DNA of 44,164 nt from Alphaproteobacteria bacterium (GTDB lineage Bacteria > Pseudomonadota > Alphaproteobacteria > Rhodobacterales > Rhodobacteraceae): NCBI GenBank assembly GCA_030429105.1, contig JAUIDE010000027.1:1-44164 (forward strand), given 5' to 3'. This document shows positions 12,001-19,794 of the stretch, one piece after another (within the stretch, counting starts at the first letter, position 1; each line of letters begins with the position of its first letter). The notes beneath the pieces are model-generated. The model saw only the letters and a program-made list of their open reading frames with translations. It had not been told where the DNA came from and ran no database searches. The translations under genes were made by a program, and so were the position numbers.

Positions 12001-12757
12001 CTTCGGGCAGTTCCTCTCGAATGCGACGAAGCCGATGGTTGCGGACGAAACGGTCTTCGGGCTGGACGCGGCGCGCTCCGTCGAGGTTCCGGAACCGGCG
12101 GACGCCCGCTTCTTCGGCTCCTCCGGCTCAGAGCGCATCGACGGCACCGAGAATGACGACGTCATCCGCGCCGGCGACGGGAACGACCGCGTGATCGCGG
12201 AGGAGGGGCGCGACCTGATCCTCGGCGAGGGCGGGGACGACGACCTCCGCGGCGGCAAGGGCCGCGACACGATCTTCGGCGGCGCCGGTGACGACACGAT
12301 CTTCGGCCAGGGCGGATTCGACCGGATCATCGGCGGCCGCGGCGAGGATGCGTTGAACGGCGGCCGCGGCGACGACCTGCTGCGCGGCGGCCGCGACGAA
12401 GATACGGTGATCGGCGGCGTCGGGAACGACACGCTCTTCGGCGGCAACCACAATGACATCATGAACGGCGGCGCGGGGGCGGACAGGCTGAACGGCGGGG
12501 GCGGCGCCGACAGACTCGTCGGCAGTTTCGGCGTGGATACGTTCGTGTTCCAGCGCGGCTTCGGCAACGACCGTGTGCTCGACTTCAAGCTCTTCGAGAC
12601 GCTGGATTTCAGCCGCCATGACGGCGTCACGGGCCTCGCCGACCTCACGATCACGGAGCGGGGCGCGGACACGCTGATCGAGGACGGGCTCGGCGGGCGT
12701 CTCGTCCTCGTCGGGATCGACTCCGCCGATCTCGACGCGGACAATTTCCTCTTCTGA
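2..12757 (+). CDS. Giant RTX adhesin with VCBS repeats and two FG-GAP propellers (5' end cut by window)
   Basis: The frame is open from base 2 to the TGA at 12755-12757, so at least 4,251 residues are visible and the true start lies upstream. Most of it is a chain of roughly 100-residue VCBS/cadherin-like repeats, each ending in a form of TVTGxNDAPV. Two blocks, about 2537-4120 and 10214-11740, each carry seven GDxNGDGxxDxx FG-GAP motifs, as in integrin-type seven-bladed propellers with calcium-binding loops. Fifteen RTX nonapeptides follow at 12143-12547, then a short tail ending in FLF, typical of type I secretion substrates. I infer a calcium-stabilised secreted or surface adhesin exported by a TolC-type system. 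No transporter genes are in the window. The stop lies 3 bases from the stop of the convergent dehydrogenase gene. The class is clear; the ligand is unknown. Confidence 0.93.
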   Translation, partial: TGGSITGALTEDQTLTGNFILDSGASDPDASDVLRILSVDGAPLIGGAGVVTLASGATLTVAADGGFTYDPRAAFNALGPQGIAGESFTVTLTDGNGGQADVVASLTISGVNDAPVAVNDSAAVTQGGFIVVDLLANDFDPDANDAISLAGFDEAGSAGGVLFEDEETGELVFDAGAAFEDLGAGETRATNFSYTIVDGSGALATATLTVTVTGENDAPTGGSITGALTEDQTLTGNFILDSGASDPDASDVLAILAVDGAPLIGGAGVVTLASGATLTVAADGGFTYDPRAAFNALGPQGIADESFTVTVSDGNGGQADIFASLTISGLNDAPVAVNDSAATDQDSFVDINILQNDSDPDAGDSVALETFDEAGSAGGVLFANEGGGLTFNPSGDFDDLGAGETRATTFSYTIADEFGAEATATITVTVTGLNDAPQGGFLSETLTEDDTLSGSLILDGGVTDADATDVLTVIAVDGAPLVGGAGVFTLSTGATLIVSADGGFTYDPRAAFNSLSAQGVSGEFFTVTVSDGNGGEAEVLASLTILGVNDAPVAVADSVAGFSDRATFFDPLANDFDVDGPFDLLDFDVDGSAGGTLGNVEGSLRFDPGEDFLDLAPGATRTTTFTYTIADDAGAQATATITVTVTGVAMDNNPPFVGTGAFDFFLTEDEDREGDLFAEVGAFDPDPGDSIRVIDVEGLGLANGQAVLEFDLPEGLLQLTVNEDGSFFTEASGRFDGLAEGEETFVSFVVTISDNFGAEDTITATINIIGVNDAPELAPLDFTFSQNDVSGLLGLLDNSFDAEGDPLSISFFGQIDGPNVFGDFGPAAVRYDGFVNFAALEPKPLGDVNGDGFGDFFLAPGRNSGSEGGNLGGGRVILGGVANRIDADLDDGAFDGVVDLARTDLPGVLIIDTEIGTYTLGYTAAGVGDINGDGFDDFLISDHDLYAVHVVFGGPGGGAAFSPSFAPSQLDGTNGFTILGQGEIDFGRTLPMQPLGDIDGDGFADFLISAQQASPNGQSGAGSVFIVSGAGLVSAAGGAASVGIGAAVAAGGLRLDGAQAYYYGYGEGFYLSGGRLGGALAAGDVDGDGIADILIGALGEIAASGYGVTYLIFGDDAAALEAALGGTGGAATLTQASVAAAGGFAFENAGSSLAVIGDVNGDGFADLFIGVHYTDGASESYIVFGGRDSLGALDAQDGAADGRINLDRVQGEYGFVLSDLGAFGGPGSAVTAPGDVDGDGLADLLIGGYPSYDQGTSDYVGRVFLLFGGQLEALDGASVQDGAISLDEVDGTTGYLFEARGDTSFGFAIASGDFDGDGAADLLISDSRFRNESNQPVGATYLISDAGAKLAALDALDGQIDGRIDANLLSGLFIETGEPPAGAFTPLGDDAEFDPSLFAYLGEGEQETVVIEYGVSDGTDETVNTVTITITGENDAPTGSDVSFETDEDTLQAPNILEASGAFDVDANDTLFVLEFEGLPLGGGTESFEFDEGATLDVSADGTVVINADFDFMRAGEAFQYSFTFTVSDLAGETFTDNYSFTITGVNDAPVADDDAAATDQDTAIDVFVDENDNDADDDFTVVAIDAAGSSGGVLTERDLGGHVFDPNGEFDDLAEGETRETAFTYTIRDEAGAEATATLTVTVAGLNDAPTGGDASFSTDEDTDLSGDFLAASGAADVDNGDALRLTAINGQALTAGQVSVTFGSGAVLTANEDGTFSLSVAGNYESLAEGESASEAFSFTVADAAGASFTASATIAITGVNDAPVAVSDAVETDEDTAIEIDLGANDSDIDDGTLIFGFPDTTGEFGFADIVLDYNGAGDPTQALGSGDGVFVSVPAGTSLTVAFIDEVIFDGAGADLFIGEIGPGGERANIEVSSDGVNFTFIGVADNNTTTAFDLASIGFTEQLLAVRITGLDNGGSSPGFDVDFVQAVGVDVEGTRGNLTDLGGGVVNYDPAGALDFLREGETFIDLFTYSVTDAFGAASVATVEVTVTGVNDAPTGSDASFSTDEDTDLSGDFLAASAATDLDDGDTLRLTAINGQALTAGQVSVTFGSGAVLTANEDGTFSLSVAGNYEALNAGESASEAFSFTVADDFGGSFTASATISISGANDAPAAADDALTTNEDRPMFVDAIANDVDPEGGLTVTAFDATGSNGGTLSAGGFSLLRATWNPDPTGTTFAAFNTGTAFTIVFDDSLGDLPGVFDFFKETDPTQVNELIAFSGIEFASFAGDPGASRDLLLQTPGIDGVVDSSERLGNTGWVFGATGSFTFSILQPNEFVYVIGPLDPSGTDGFLFDPAGDFDDLRQGETRLTTFSYTIRDDAGQEAAATISVLVEGRNDAPTGGDASFSTDEDTDLSGDLFAASNASDVDDGDTLRLTAINGQALTAGQVSVTFGSGAVLTANEDGTFSLSVAGNYEALNAGESASEAFSFTVADDFGGSFTASATISITGVTDSSQAPVASDDSATVNEESQITVAVLNNDDAPGGGPLTTSLVAGQTFIGAVTVLANQSIQFNPAGAYDFLGVGESATETIRYLATDSSNGLSDEGLFTVTITGVNDRPTGGSITDQTDEDTALTGNVIADSGAADRDANDVLRVLDVIIGGVRTGVTGTQSFTTASGATLTISEDGTYEYSPVGAFDALATGETSAPDAFSVTLDDQTGAGLTTATVTLSITVTGVNDAPVAIDDAFATDEDTGIDIAPQANDLDAEDDFFIAEIDATGSAGGRISTGEGFVFDPNGEFDDLAEGETRETTFSYTIEDGEGARDTATITVTVTGVNDAPVANDDAATTDEDTSVSVDVLANDDDVDNGFSLAGFDTAGSAGGVFDGSVFDPNGEFDDLAAGESRTTSFSYTIRDDAGAEDGAVLTVTVTGVNDAPTGGDVFFGPLSEDAIGFGFLIASSNATDPDTGDTLSVTAVNGQPLVAGQISFTLGSGATLTVQENGEAQLGAAGFYDELDEGDTLDEVFSFTISDAAGASFTASATFRILGVNDPLIVSEATDPDPVPEGDVGVLTNVDFDLITFVTATDADEDDTPAVDPDSVSIVANAASDTTDASSFRTGGGSVVVDTANFDFLAGGEFGIFDVTFDIVSGEERVTRTITITITGEDDGPVANDDAATTDEETPISIDVLANDTPGEFGLRLVPGQEFGGQAGFDAGRLFFDPNGEFDFLAVGETATESIFYEIRDGETGLTDTAEVRITITGVNDAPVSQSGGTPGLFVEPIDEDTRFTGNMIAGTNPILDADTNDVLRVTVVDGRAVTPGGISFTGSSGAAITVAENGDISIDPRGALDFLTGSDATGEFFFYTVSDGNGGEIQGFVSLSIFGVNDAPEVTAIDIEASELDDDFEIDLFEFARDAENDTLTISDFRQVSGITAIAGQGLAGMRFEGDVDYGYAGDPAALGDINGDGIDDFIFFRRGYSEGDNERGFIVFGESPAQVTLDTADGARDAVANAGRIDAGTGLLLLSESNYGGRNLAPGLLGDINGDGFAELLISDGYAGPNNGGAVFAIFGGKEAIEAFGGTIDLGALPSGAGFRLSLGAGAYGDAFGYVLPDAPVGDVNGDGVVDLLIGSTRLNRDDAFVHFVSGGALAGAANAAGNVDVNDLVRAVDGSAYRFVGGPETGGEGTNFRDLGLATGDIDGDGINDFLISASIYNYASNGPGASYIVFGGRDALDAADLADGARDGEISVDDIGAAGGFTIVGAAFEPAVIGDVNGDGFADFAVADREFGDDGLNVFVLFGGAGNLARLDDADGARDGRLDPFRAAEERFGLTFSGLTGGEGGLQAEIVPLGDIDGDGLVDFAIANGSNRVPVTGAYAGEVHIVLTGSLDEADGVDGAVDRNINVDELYTIRATPSTTTSDTGGSFADRISSADINGDGFLDLLIGESRFFDGSRFAGGAVHVLFGGGSNRLREIDSGNDQFLLIGETLGAVTSTGSPPAGALVFDEPVSFNPSAFDFLEAGEEEVLVFEFTVSDGQAETLNTLTITVKGDEPAVGGGFGQFLSNATKPMVADETVFGLDAARSVEVPEPADARFFGSSGSERIDGTENDDVIRAGDGNDRVIAEEGRDLILGEGGDDDLRGGKGRDTIFGGAGDDTIFGQGGFDRIIGGRGEDALNGGRGDDLLRGGRDEDTVIGGVGNDTLFGGNHNDIMNGGAGADRLNGGGGADRLVGSFGVDTFVFQRGFGNDRVLDFKLFETLDFSRHDGVTGLADLTITERGADTLIEDGLGGRLVLVGIDSADLDADNFLF
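146..911 (+). repeat. Tandem 657-base two-domain repeat inside the giant gene
   Basis: Bases 146-254 recur without a mismatch at 803-911, an offset of 657 bases (219 codons). The similarity runs more loosely from base 1 to about 300 against 658 to about 957. The 657-base unit is two different repeat domains. One carries EDQTLTGNFILDSG; the other carries LLANDFDPDANDAISL. The near identity at DNA level points to recent duplication or gene conversion, and the array may continue upstream of the window. Confidence 0.85.
2537..4120 (+). other. First seven-motif FG-GAP beta-propeller segment of the giant protein
   Basis: GDxxGDGxxDxx motifs start at 2537, 2783, 2987, 3248, 3470, 3701 and 3935, spaced 204-261 bases, so seven blades are expected. 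The sequence before the block reads like the first half of a VCBS-type repeat (GVNDAPEL, then DAEGDPLSIS). The sequence after it reads like the second half (FDPSLFAYLGEGE, then VSDG and TITITGENDAP). The propeller therefore seems inserted within one repeat. Confidence 0.82.
4955..7351 (+). repeat. Three dispersed copies of a roughly 320-base repeat in the giant gene
   Basis: Copies lie at about 4955-5275, 6002-6322 and 7031-7351. Each encodes the series DASFSTDEDTDLSGD, LRLTAINGQALTAGQVSV and FGSGAVLTANEDGTFSLSVA. They are close to identical in DNA, especially the second and third. Between them lie other repeat domains carrying inserted segments. The pattern fits expansion by duplication of a larger unit of about 1.03-1.05 kb. 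Confidence 0.8.
10214..11740 (+). other. Second seven-motif FG-GAP beta-propeller segment of the giant protein
   Basis: FG-GAP motifs start at 10214, 10451, 10679, 10916, 11141, 11381 and 11624, spaced 225-243 bases. The last reads ADINGDGFLDLL. The block sits between a half repeat beginning GVNDAPEV and a half repeat with FNPSAFDFLEAGEE, VSDGQAET and LTITVKGDEP, as for the first propeller. The two blocks are related but well diverged, unlike the near-identical repeats elsewhere in the gene. Confidence 0.82.
12143..12547 (+). repeat. Fifteen in-phase RTX calcium-binding nonapeptides
   Basis: Fifteen units of 27 bases run without a break from GTENDDVIR to GSFGVDTFV. Central units match GGxGxDxUx (for example GGAGDDTIF and GGVGNDTLF). 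Such arrays fold as a calcium-bound parallel beta roll after secretion by type I systems. The end units are degenerate, as is usual for caps. The following 70 or so residues have no more repeats and hold the expected secretion signal. Confidence 0.92.
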
Positions 12758-12760
12758 GGC

Positions 12761-14530
12761 TCAGAAGCCGGCGGCCTCAGCTTCGAGGCAGGTCCGGTCC
12801 ATCCGCTCCAGAAGGTCCGCGGCGGTCATCGCCGCGGGGAGTTCGTAGCGGTGGAAGTAGCGGGCGGCGGTGAGCTTGCCCGCGAGGAAATCCCGCCGCG
12901 CGCCCTCGCCAGCCCCCAGCGCCGCCTCCGCCGCCAGCGCCTGACGGACCCAGAGCCAGGCGACGACGACATGGCCGAGCATGTCGAGATAGATCGTCGC
13001 GTTTGCGAGATATGCGGCGGGCCCGGCCTCCGCGGCGCGGGCCTGCATCGCCGCCGTCACGCCGAAGGCGCGGGCGGCGGCGGCGCGCAGGCTCGCAGCG
13101 AGTTCCGCCGTTTCTGGGCGCGAAGCCGCCTCCGCCGCCGTCGCCTCGATCTCGGCGGCGAGGCGGCGCATCCCGGCTCCGCCTTTCTGACCGACCTTGC
13201 GGCCGAGGAGGTCCATCCCCTGTATCCCGCGCGTCCCCTCGTGGATGTGGTTCAGCCGGTTGTCCCGATAGAGCCGCTCGACCGGGTAATCCCGCGTGTA
13301 GCCGTAGCCGCCGAAGACCTGGATCGCGATCTCGTTGGCGCGGAGCCCGTATTCCGAGGGCCAGGACTTCATGATCGGCGTGAGGAGATCGAGGAGCAGT
13401 TCCGCCTCTTCATCTCCCAGCCGCGCTTCGTCCACCAGCGAGGCGCCGTAGAGGACGAGCGCGAGGCCGCCCTCCACATAGGATTTCATCTGGAGCAGCA
13501 TCCGCTTCACGTCCGCATGCTCGATGATGGGGACGGGCGGGCTCGCCGGGTCCTTGTCATCCGGCGCGCGGCCCTGCCTGCGCTCCTTCGCATAGGCGAG
13601 GGCGTGGAGATAGCCGGCATAGCCGATGCTCGCCGCGCCGAGGCCGACGCCGATCCGCGCCTCGTTCATCATGTGGAACATGTAGGAGAGGCCCTGATGC
13701 GGCTCCCCGACGAGGTAGCCGACCGCGCCGCCTTCGTCGCCGAAGTTCAGCGCGCAGTTGGTGGTGCCGCGGAAGCCCATCTTGTGGTTGAGGCCGATGA
13801 GGCGGACGTCGTTCCTCGTCCCGTCCTTGAGGAACTTGGGCACGATGAACATGGAGATGCCCTTCACGCCCGGAGGGCCGCCGGGGATCTTCGCCAGCAC
13901 CATGTGGACAATGTTCTCGGAAAGCTCGTGCTCGCCGCCGGAAATCCACATCTTCGAGCCGATGACGCGATACGTCCCGTCCGCCTGCGGCTCCGCCCGC
14001 GTGCGGATATCGGCGAGGCCGGAGCCCGCCTGCGGCTCGGAAAGGCACATCGTGCCCGTCCAGCGCCCTTCGATGAGGGGGGGCAGGTATTCGGCGATCT
14101 GCGCTTCGGAGGCGGTGGCGACGAGCATGTTGCCGACGCCGACAGAGAGCATCGCATAACCCGTCAGCGAGACGTTCGCGGCATTGAAGAAGGCGGCGAG
14201 TCCTTGCGTGATCGTGAAGGGCAGGCCCATGCCCCCGCGCTCCGGCGCGAAGCCCGCGGCCTGAAACCCGGCCTTCCAGTATTCCTCCAGCGCCGCCTTC
14301 GCCTCCGGGATGATGTGGACGCGCTCGCCGTCGAATGAGGGCTCGTCCACGTCGAGCCGCGCCGCGAGCGGCTCCCATTCCCGCTCCGCGATCCCGGCGG
14401 CGAGATCGAGGATCGCGTCCCAGTCTTCCCGGCTCTGCCCGGCGTAGAGCGGATGGTTGGCGAAGCGGGAGACGCCGATGACGTCATGGAGAAGGAAGGC
14501 GAGGTCTTCGGCGCGGAGGGTTTCGGTCAT
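12761..14530 (-). CDS. Acyl-CoA dehydrogenase, DmdC-like
   Basis: A 589-residue FAD-dependent acyl-CoA dehydrogenase of the long type, with a C-terminal extension after the catalytic core. Such length is seen in 3-methylmercaptopropionyl-CoA dehydrogenase (DmdC) and relatives. Visible motifs are MCLSEPQAGSGLADI at about 161-175 (flavin and substrate loop), the W-S-GG segment near 195-199, and IHEGTRGIQ, where Glu431 is the likely catalytic base. The start MTETLRAEDL is preceded by AGGGAA. The open frame continues far upstream, but it would run through the promoter and body of the divergent cyclase gene, so I do not extend it. The 3' end nearly touches the giant gene. The exact acyl-CoA substrate cannot be read from sequence, and no DMSP demethylase (dmdA) or dmdB/dmdD gene is in view, so a DMSP role is only possible. 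Confidence 0.9.
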   Translation of the reverse strand: MTETLRAEDLAFLLHDVIGVSRFANHPLYAGQSREDWDAILDLAAGIAEREWEPLAARLDVDEPSFDGERVHIIPEAKAALEEYWKAGFQAAGFAPERGGMGLPFTITQGLAAFFNAANVSLTGYAMLSVGVGNMLVATASEAQIAEYLPPLIEGRWTGTMCLSEPQAGSGLADIRTRAEPQADGTYRVIGSKMWISGGEHELSENIVHMVLAKIPGGPPGVKGISMFIVPKFLKDGTRNDVRLIGLNHKMGFRGTTNCALNFGDEGGAVGYLVGEPHQGLSYMFHMMNEARIGVGLGAASIGYAGYLHALAYAKERRQGRAPDDKDPASPPVPIIEHADVKRMLLQMKSYVEGGLALVLYGASLVDEARLGDEEAELLLDLLTPIMKSWPSEYGLRANEIAIQVFGGYGYTRDYPVERLYRDNRLNHIHEGTRGIQGMDLLGRKVGQKGGAGMRRLAAEIEATAAEAASRPETAELAASLRAAAARAFGVTAAMQARAAEAGPAAYLANATIYLDMLGHVVVAWLWVRQALAAEAALGAGEGARRDFLAGKLTAARYFHRYELPAAMTAADLLERMDRTCLEAEAAGF

Positions 14531-14608
14531 TACGGTTCCCTTGTGTTCGGGCGGGAGGCTGGCGCAGGGCGGGAGGGGAGGCAAGGGGTAGAACGCCGGG
14601 CGCGCGAA

Positions 14609-14637
14609 TGGACCAATGTGTCTGACTATCCTAGAAT
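14609..14637 (+). promoter_or_regulatory. Candidate sigma-70 promoter of the cyclase gene
   Basis: TGGACC at 14609-14614 and TAGAAT at 14632-14637 are separated by 17 bases (4 of 6 and 5 of 6 consensus positions). Transcription would begin near 14644. The in-frame ATG at 14636 overlaps the -10 box and so cannot be the start from this promoter, which supports 14678 as the start codon. Confidence 0.5.
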
Positions 14638-14677
14638 GCCCCCAGCCAGGATCGGCGCATTGACGGTTGGGGCGCTG

Positions 14678-16537
14678 ATGTCCGAGGTTCGACTGCAACG
14701 ACGACTGGCGGCGATCCTTGCGGCTGACGTCGTCGGATATAGTCGCATGATGGGCGAGGACGAAGGCGGCGTCCGCGCAAGATTCAATGCAGCAATGGAG
14801 ACTGTGATCGCGCCGGCGATCACGGAACATCGCGGTCGCCTCTTCAAGACCATGGGAGACGGACTGCTGGCCGAATTCGGAAGCGTGGTCGACGCCGTGG
14901 ACTGCGCCGTTCGTATTCAGGACGGCATGGAGACGTTCAACCGATCCGGGGCGCCGGCGCTCCTCCTGCGCATCGGCGTCAATCTCGGCGACGTCATTAT
15001 CGAAGGAGACGATGTCCATGGCGACGGCGTCAACGTGGCGGCCCGGCTCGAAGGGCTGGCGCCGCCCGGCGGCGTTTGTATCTCGCGCGCTGCGCGCGAC
15101 CAGATTCGCGACAAGCTCTCTTACGAGCTTCAAGATATGGGCGAAGTCGCGGTCAAGAATATCGCCCGTCCAATCCGCGCCTTCGGCGTCACATCCCCTC
15201 GGAACTCCGCCCGGCGGCCAAGCTTCGTCGCGAAGCGCCGGGTCAGAACAGGACGGATTGTCGCAGTGGCGGCGTTCATCGCCTTGGCGGGCCTGCTCGC
15301 CTGGCTCCAGCCCTGGGTCGCGCGGGTCGAACCGGCTGCAATCGCGTCCATGGCGCTCCCGCTTCCGGACAAGCCGTCTGTCGCTGTCCTTCCCTTCGAG
15401 GTGGCTGCCTCCTCGGTCGATGACCGGAGGTTGGCGGACGCGATCGCCGAAGACTTGACGAGGGGCCTCGCTCGGGTCTCCGGCCTTTTCGTAATCGCGC
15501 GGAGTTCGACGCTCAGCTATGTCGGCGATAATGCGGAACCGGCGCGGGTCTCGGAGGAGCTTGGCGTACGTCACGTAGTTCGCGCCACGCTCCGCCCCGG
15601 CGGTGATCGGGTTCGTATCGACGCCGAGCTGGTTGACGCTGTTTCCGGCCGGATCGTCTGGTCAGACCGGTTTGACCGCGCCTCGTCGGATATCTTCGTC
15701 CTGCAGGACGAGATCGTTGAGGCGCTGGCGGTGCGCCTCGCATCGGACCTCAACCGGGCCGCAGAGCAGGTTCGGTTTACGGATGACCCGGAAGCCTGGT
15801 TCGCGTGGTTCGAGGCGGATCGGGAGAGCTGGCTCAACACGCCCGACGCATATGGCAAAGCGCGCGCGCTCGCCCTAAAGGCTTTGGAGCGTGACCCGGG
15901 CTTCGTCCGCGCAAAGTCAGTGCTCGCCTTCATCGACACGCAACGCGCCTATTTCGGGCTGGTGGAGGACCGGGCCGAGCTGCTGGCCCGCGCCCATGAA
16001 GAAGCGCGATCCGCGGCGGCCGAAGAGCCGGAGGACTGGTTTCCACAATCAGTCTATGCCCACACATTGATGAATCTTCGAGACTACGAAGGAGCCGCCG
16101 CGGCCTATGCCCGCGCGGTAGAGATGGAGCCGGCCGATGCCCATCTCCTCACCAGATCCTCTTTGCCGCTGATCTTCCTCGGTCGAGGAGCCGAGGCGGA
16201 AGCCAGACTTCGCGTCGCGATCCGCCTCAATCCGTTTCATGACTGGCTTCCGGATCAACTGCTTGGTCAGGCGCAGTTCATTCAGGAGCGATACGCCGAG
16301 TCGGCGGAATCTCTCGAGCGGGCGCGCGCCCGGAACCCGCGCTTTCTTGGCAACAAATGGTGGCGCGCAGCGGTTTATGGGCAGTTGGGAGATCGCGACA
16401 AGGCGGCCGAGGCGGTCGCCGATATCCTTGCCCACGATCATAAGGCGACGCTGTCGCGCGGTTTTATCCGCATCGCGGACGTCTCAGCGATGACGCGCTT
16501 CAACGCTGGCCTACGCGCCGCAGGACTTCCAGAGTGA
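14678..16537 (+). CDS. Class III adenylate/guanylate cyclase with TolB-like and TPR regions
   Basis: A 619-residue protein. The N-terminal catalytic domain (about 8-170) has the metal-binding Asp17 (LAADVVGYS) and Asp61 (KTMGDGLLAEF), a purine-selecting Lys57, and the transition-state pair Asn119 and Arg123 (GVNVAARLEG), so it looks catalytically intact. One membrane segment follows at about 194-210. A TolB-like N-terminal region comes next (SVAVLPF near 235, then LGVRHVVRATLR and SGRIVWSDRFDR). TPR-like helices cover the last 200 residues. Known relatives are membrane-anchored cyclases of alphaproteobacteria; their signals are mostly unknown. Lys57 favours ATP as substrate, but I cannot exclude GTP. 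An earlier ATG at 14636 is in frame, but it overlaps the -10 box. The Shine-Dalgarno at 14678 is weak (GGTTGGGG). Confidence 0.9.
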   Translation: MSEVRLQRRLAAILAADVVGYSRMMGEDEGGVRARFNAAMETVIAPAITEHRGRLFKTMGDGLLAEFGSVVDAVDCAVRIQDGMETFNRSGAPALLLRIGVNLGDVIIEGDDVHGDGVNVAARLEGLAPPGGVCISRAARDQIRDKLSYELQDMGEVAVKNIARPIRAFGVTSPRNSARRPSFVAKRRVRTGRIVAVAAFIALAGLLAWLQPWVARVEPAAIASMALPLPDKPSVAVLPFEVAASSVDDRRLADAIAEDLTRGLARVSGLFVIARSSTLSYVGDNAEPARVSEELGVRHVVRATLRPGGDRVRIDAELVDAVSGRIVWSDRFDRASSDIFVLQDEIVEALAVRLASDLNRAAEQVRFTDDPEAWFAWFEADRESWLNTPDAYGKARALALKALERDPGFVRAKSVLAFIDTQRAYFGLVEDRAELLARAHEEARSAAAEEPEDWFPQSVYAHTLMNLRDYEGAAAAYARAVEMEPADAHLLTRSSLPLIFLGRGAEAEARLRVAIRLNPFHDWLPDQLLGQAQFIQERYAESAESLERARARNPRFLGNKWWRAAVYGQLGDRDKAAEAVADILAHDHKATLSRGFIRIADVSAMTRFNAGLRAAGLPE

Positions 16538-16587
16538 CGACGCCAAGACGTGAGGATCGGCCATCGCCGCTTTCCCTTACCCTACCC

Positions 16588-16616
16588 TTGACATGATTCC
16601 CCCCGCCCCATAGAAG
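16588..16616 (+). promoter_or_regulatory. Sigma-70 promoter of the str operon
   Basis: A perfect TTGACA at 16588-16593 is followed, after exactly 17 bases, by TAGAAG at 16611-16616 (4 of 6 consensus). Transcription would start near 16622 and leave a leader of about 180 bases before rpsL. A strong promoter is expected for this operon and no other good candidate lies in the 263-base gap. Confidence 0.7.
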
Positions 16617-16708
16617 CCGCCCATCGCGAAGGGGATTCCCGGCGCGAGCATACATCGCCCAATATTGGCGCGCATGATCCGGGCCCCGGCCCCGATCCTC
16701 TGAATTCC

Positions 16709-16740
16709 CGCCAAGGACGGCCGAAAGGCCGGGCTTGGCG
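16709..16740 (+). other. Hairpin with GAAA tetraloop in the rpsL leader
   Basis: CGCCAAG at 16709-16715 pairs with CTTGGCG at 16734-16740. CGGCC at 16718-16722 pairs with GGCCG at 16727-16731 and closes on a GAAA loop; only a small GA/GG internal loop breaks the 12-pair stem. It lies about 60 bases before the rpsL start, inside the predicted leader. It may be a control or stabilising element. It is not followed by a T-run, so a simple terminator is unlikely. Confidence 0.6.
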
Positions 16741-16800
16741 TTTCGCGCGTTCCGGATGACCGGGGCGCTGAGATGAAGACAACGATGGGGTGCGAGCCCG

Positions 16801-17172
16801 ATGCCGACGATCCAGCAGCTGATCCGGAAGCCCCGGCAGCCGAAACCGGTGCGGAACAAGTCTATGCATCTGGAGGCTTGCCCCCAGAAGCGCGGCGTCT
16901 GCACCCGCGTCTACACGACCACGCCGAAGAAGCCGAACTCGGCGCTCCGGAAGGTCGCGAAGGTGCGGCTGACCAACGGGTATGAGGTCATCTCCTACAT
17001 CCCCGGCGAGGGCCACAACCTGCAGGAGCACTCGGTTGTGCTGATCCGCGGCGGCCGCGTGAAGGACCTTCCGGGCGTCCGCTACCACATCCTCCGCGGC
17101 GTGCTCGACACGCAGGGCGTCAATTCCCGCCGCCAGCGCCGTTCGAAATACGGCGCGAAGCGTCCGAAGTAA
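16801..17172 (+). CDS. rpsL: 30S ribosomal protein S12
   Basis: A 123-residue S12 of standard length. It begins [14 protein letters not shown] and contains the conserved decoding-centre stretches [18 protein letters not shown] and [13 protein letters not shown], the positions where streptomycin-resistance changes arise in other bacteria. The lysines normally found there in sensitive strains are present. It is the first gene of the str operon, about 180 bases after the predicted transcription start and 12 bases before rpsG. The Shine-Dalgarno is not obvious (GGGGTGCGAG), which is odd for a highly expressed gene. Confidence 0.98.
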   Translation: MPTIQQLIRKPRQPKPVRNKSMHLEACPQKRGVCTRVYTTTPKKPNSALRKVAKVRLTNGYEVISYIPGEGHNLQEHSVVLIRGGRVKDLPGVRYHILRGVLDTQGVNSRRQRRSKYGAKRPK

Positions 17173-17655
<483 letters not shown>

Positions 17656-17672
17656 CCCGAAGGACTGGACCG

Positions 17673-19790
<2,118 letters not shown>

Positions 19791-19794
19791 CGTG

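Noticed and set aside
1-12757. Possible CRISPR array suggested by many short repeats
   Set aside because: The repeats are in-frame coding modules of VCBS and RTX type, with no uniform repeat-spacer pattern and no cas genes.
12747-12770. Terminator between the convergent adhesin and dehydrogenase genes
   Set aside because: The stops are 3 bases apart and I see no hairpin with a T-run on either strand.
14531-15574. N-terminal extension of the DmdC-like dehydrogenase
   Set aside because: It runs antisense through the cyclase gene and its promoter; the ATG at 14530 gives a family-like N-terminus and has a binding site.
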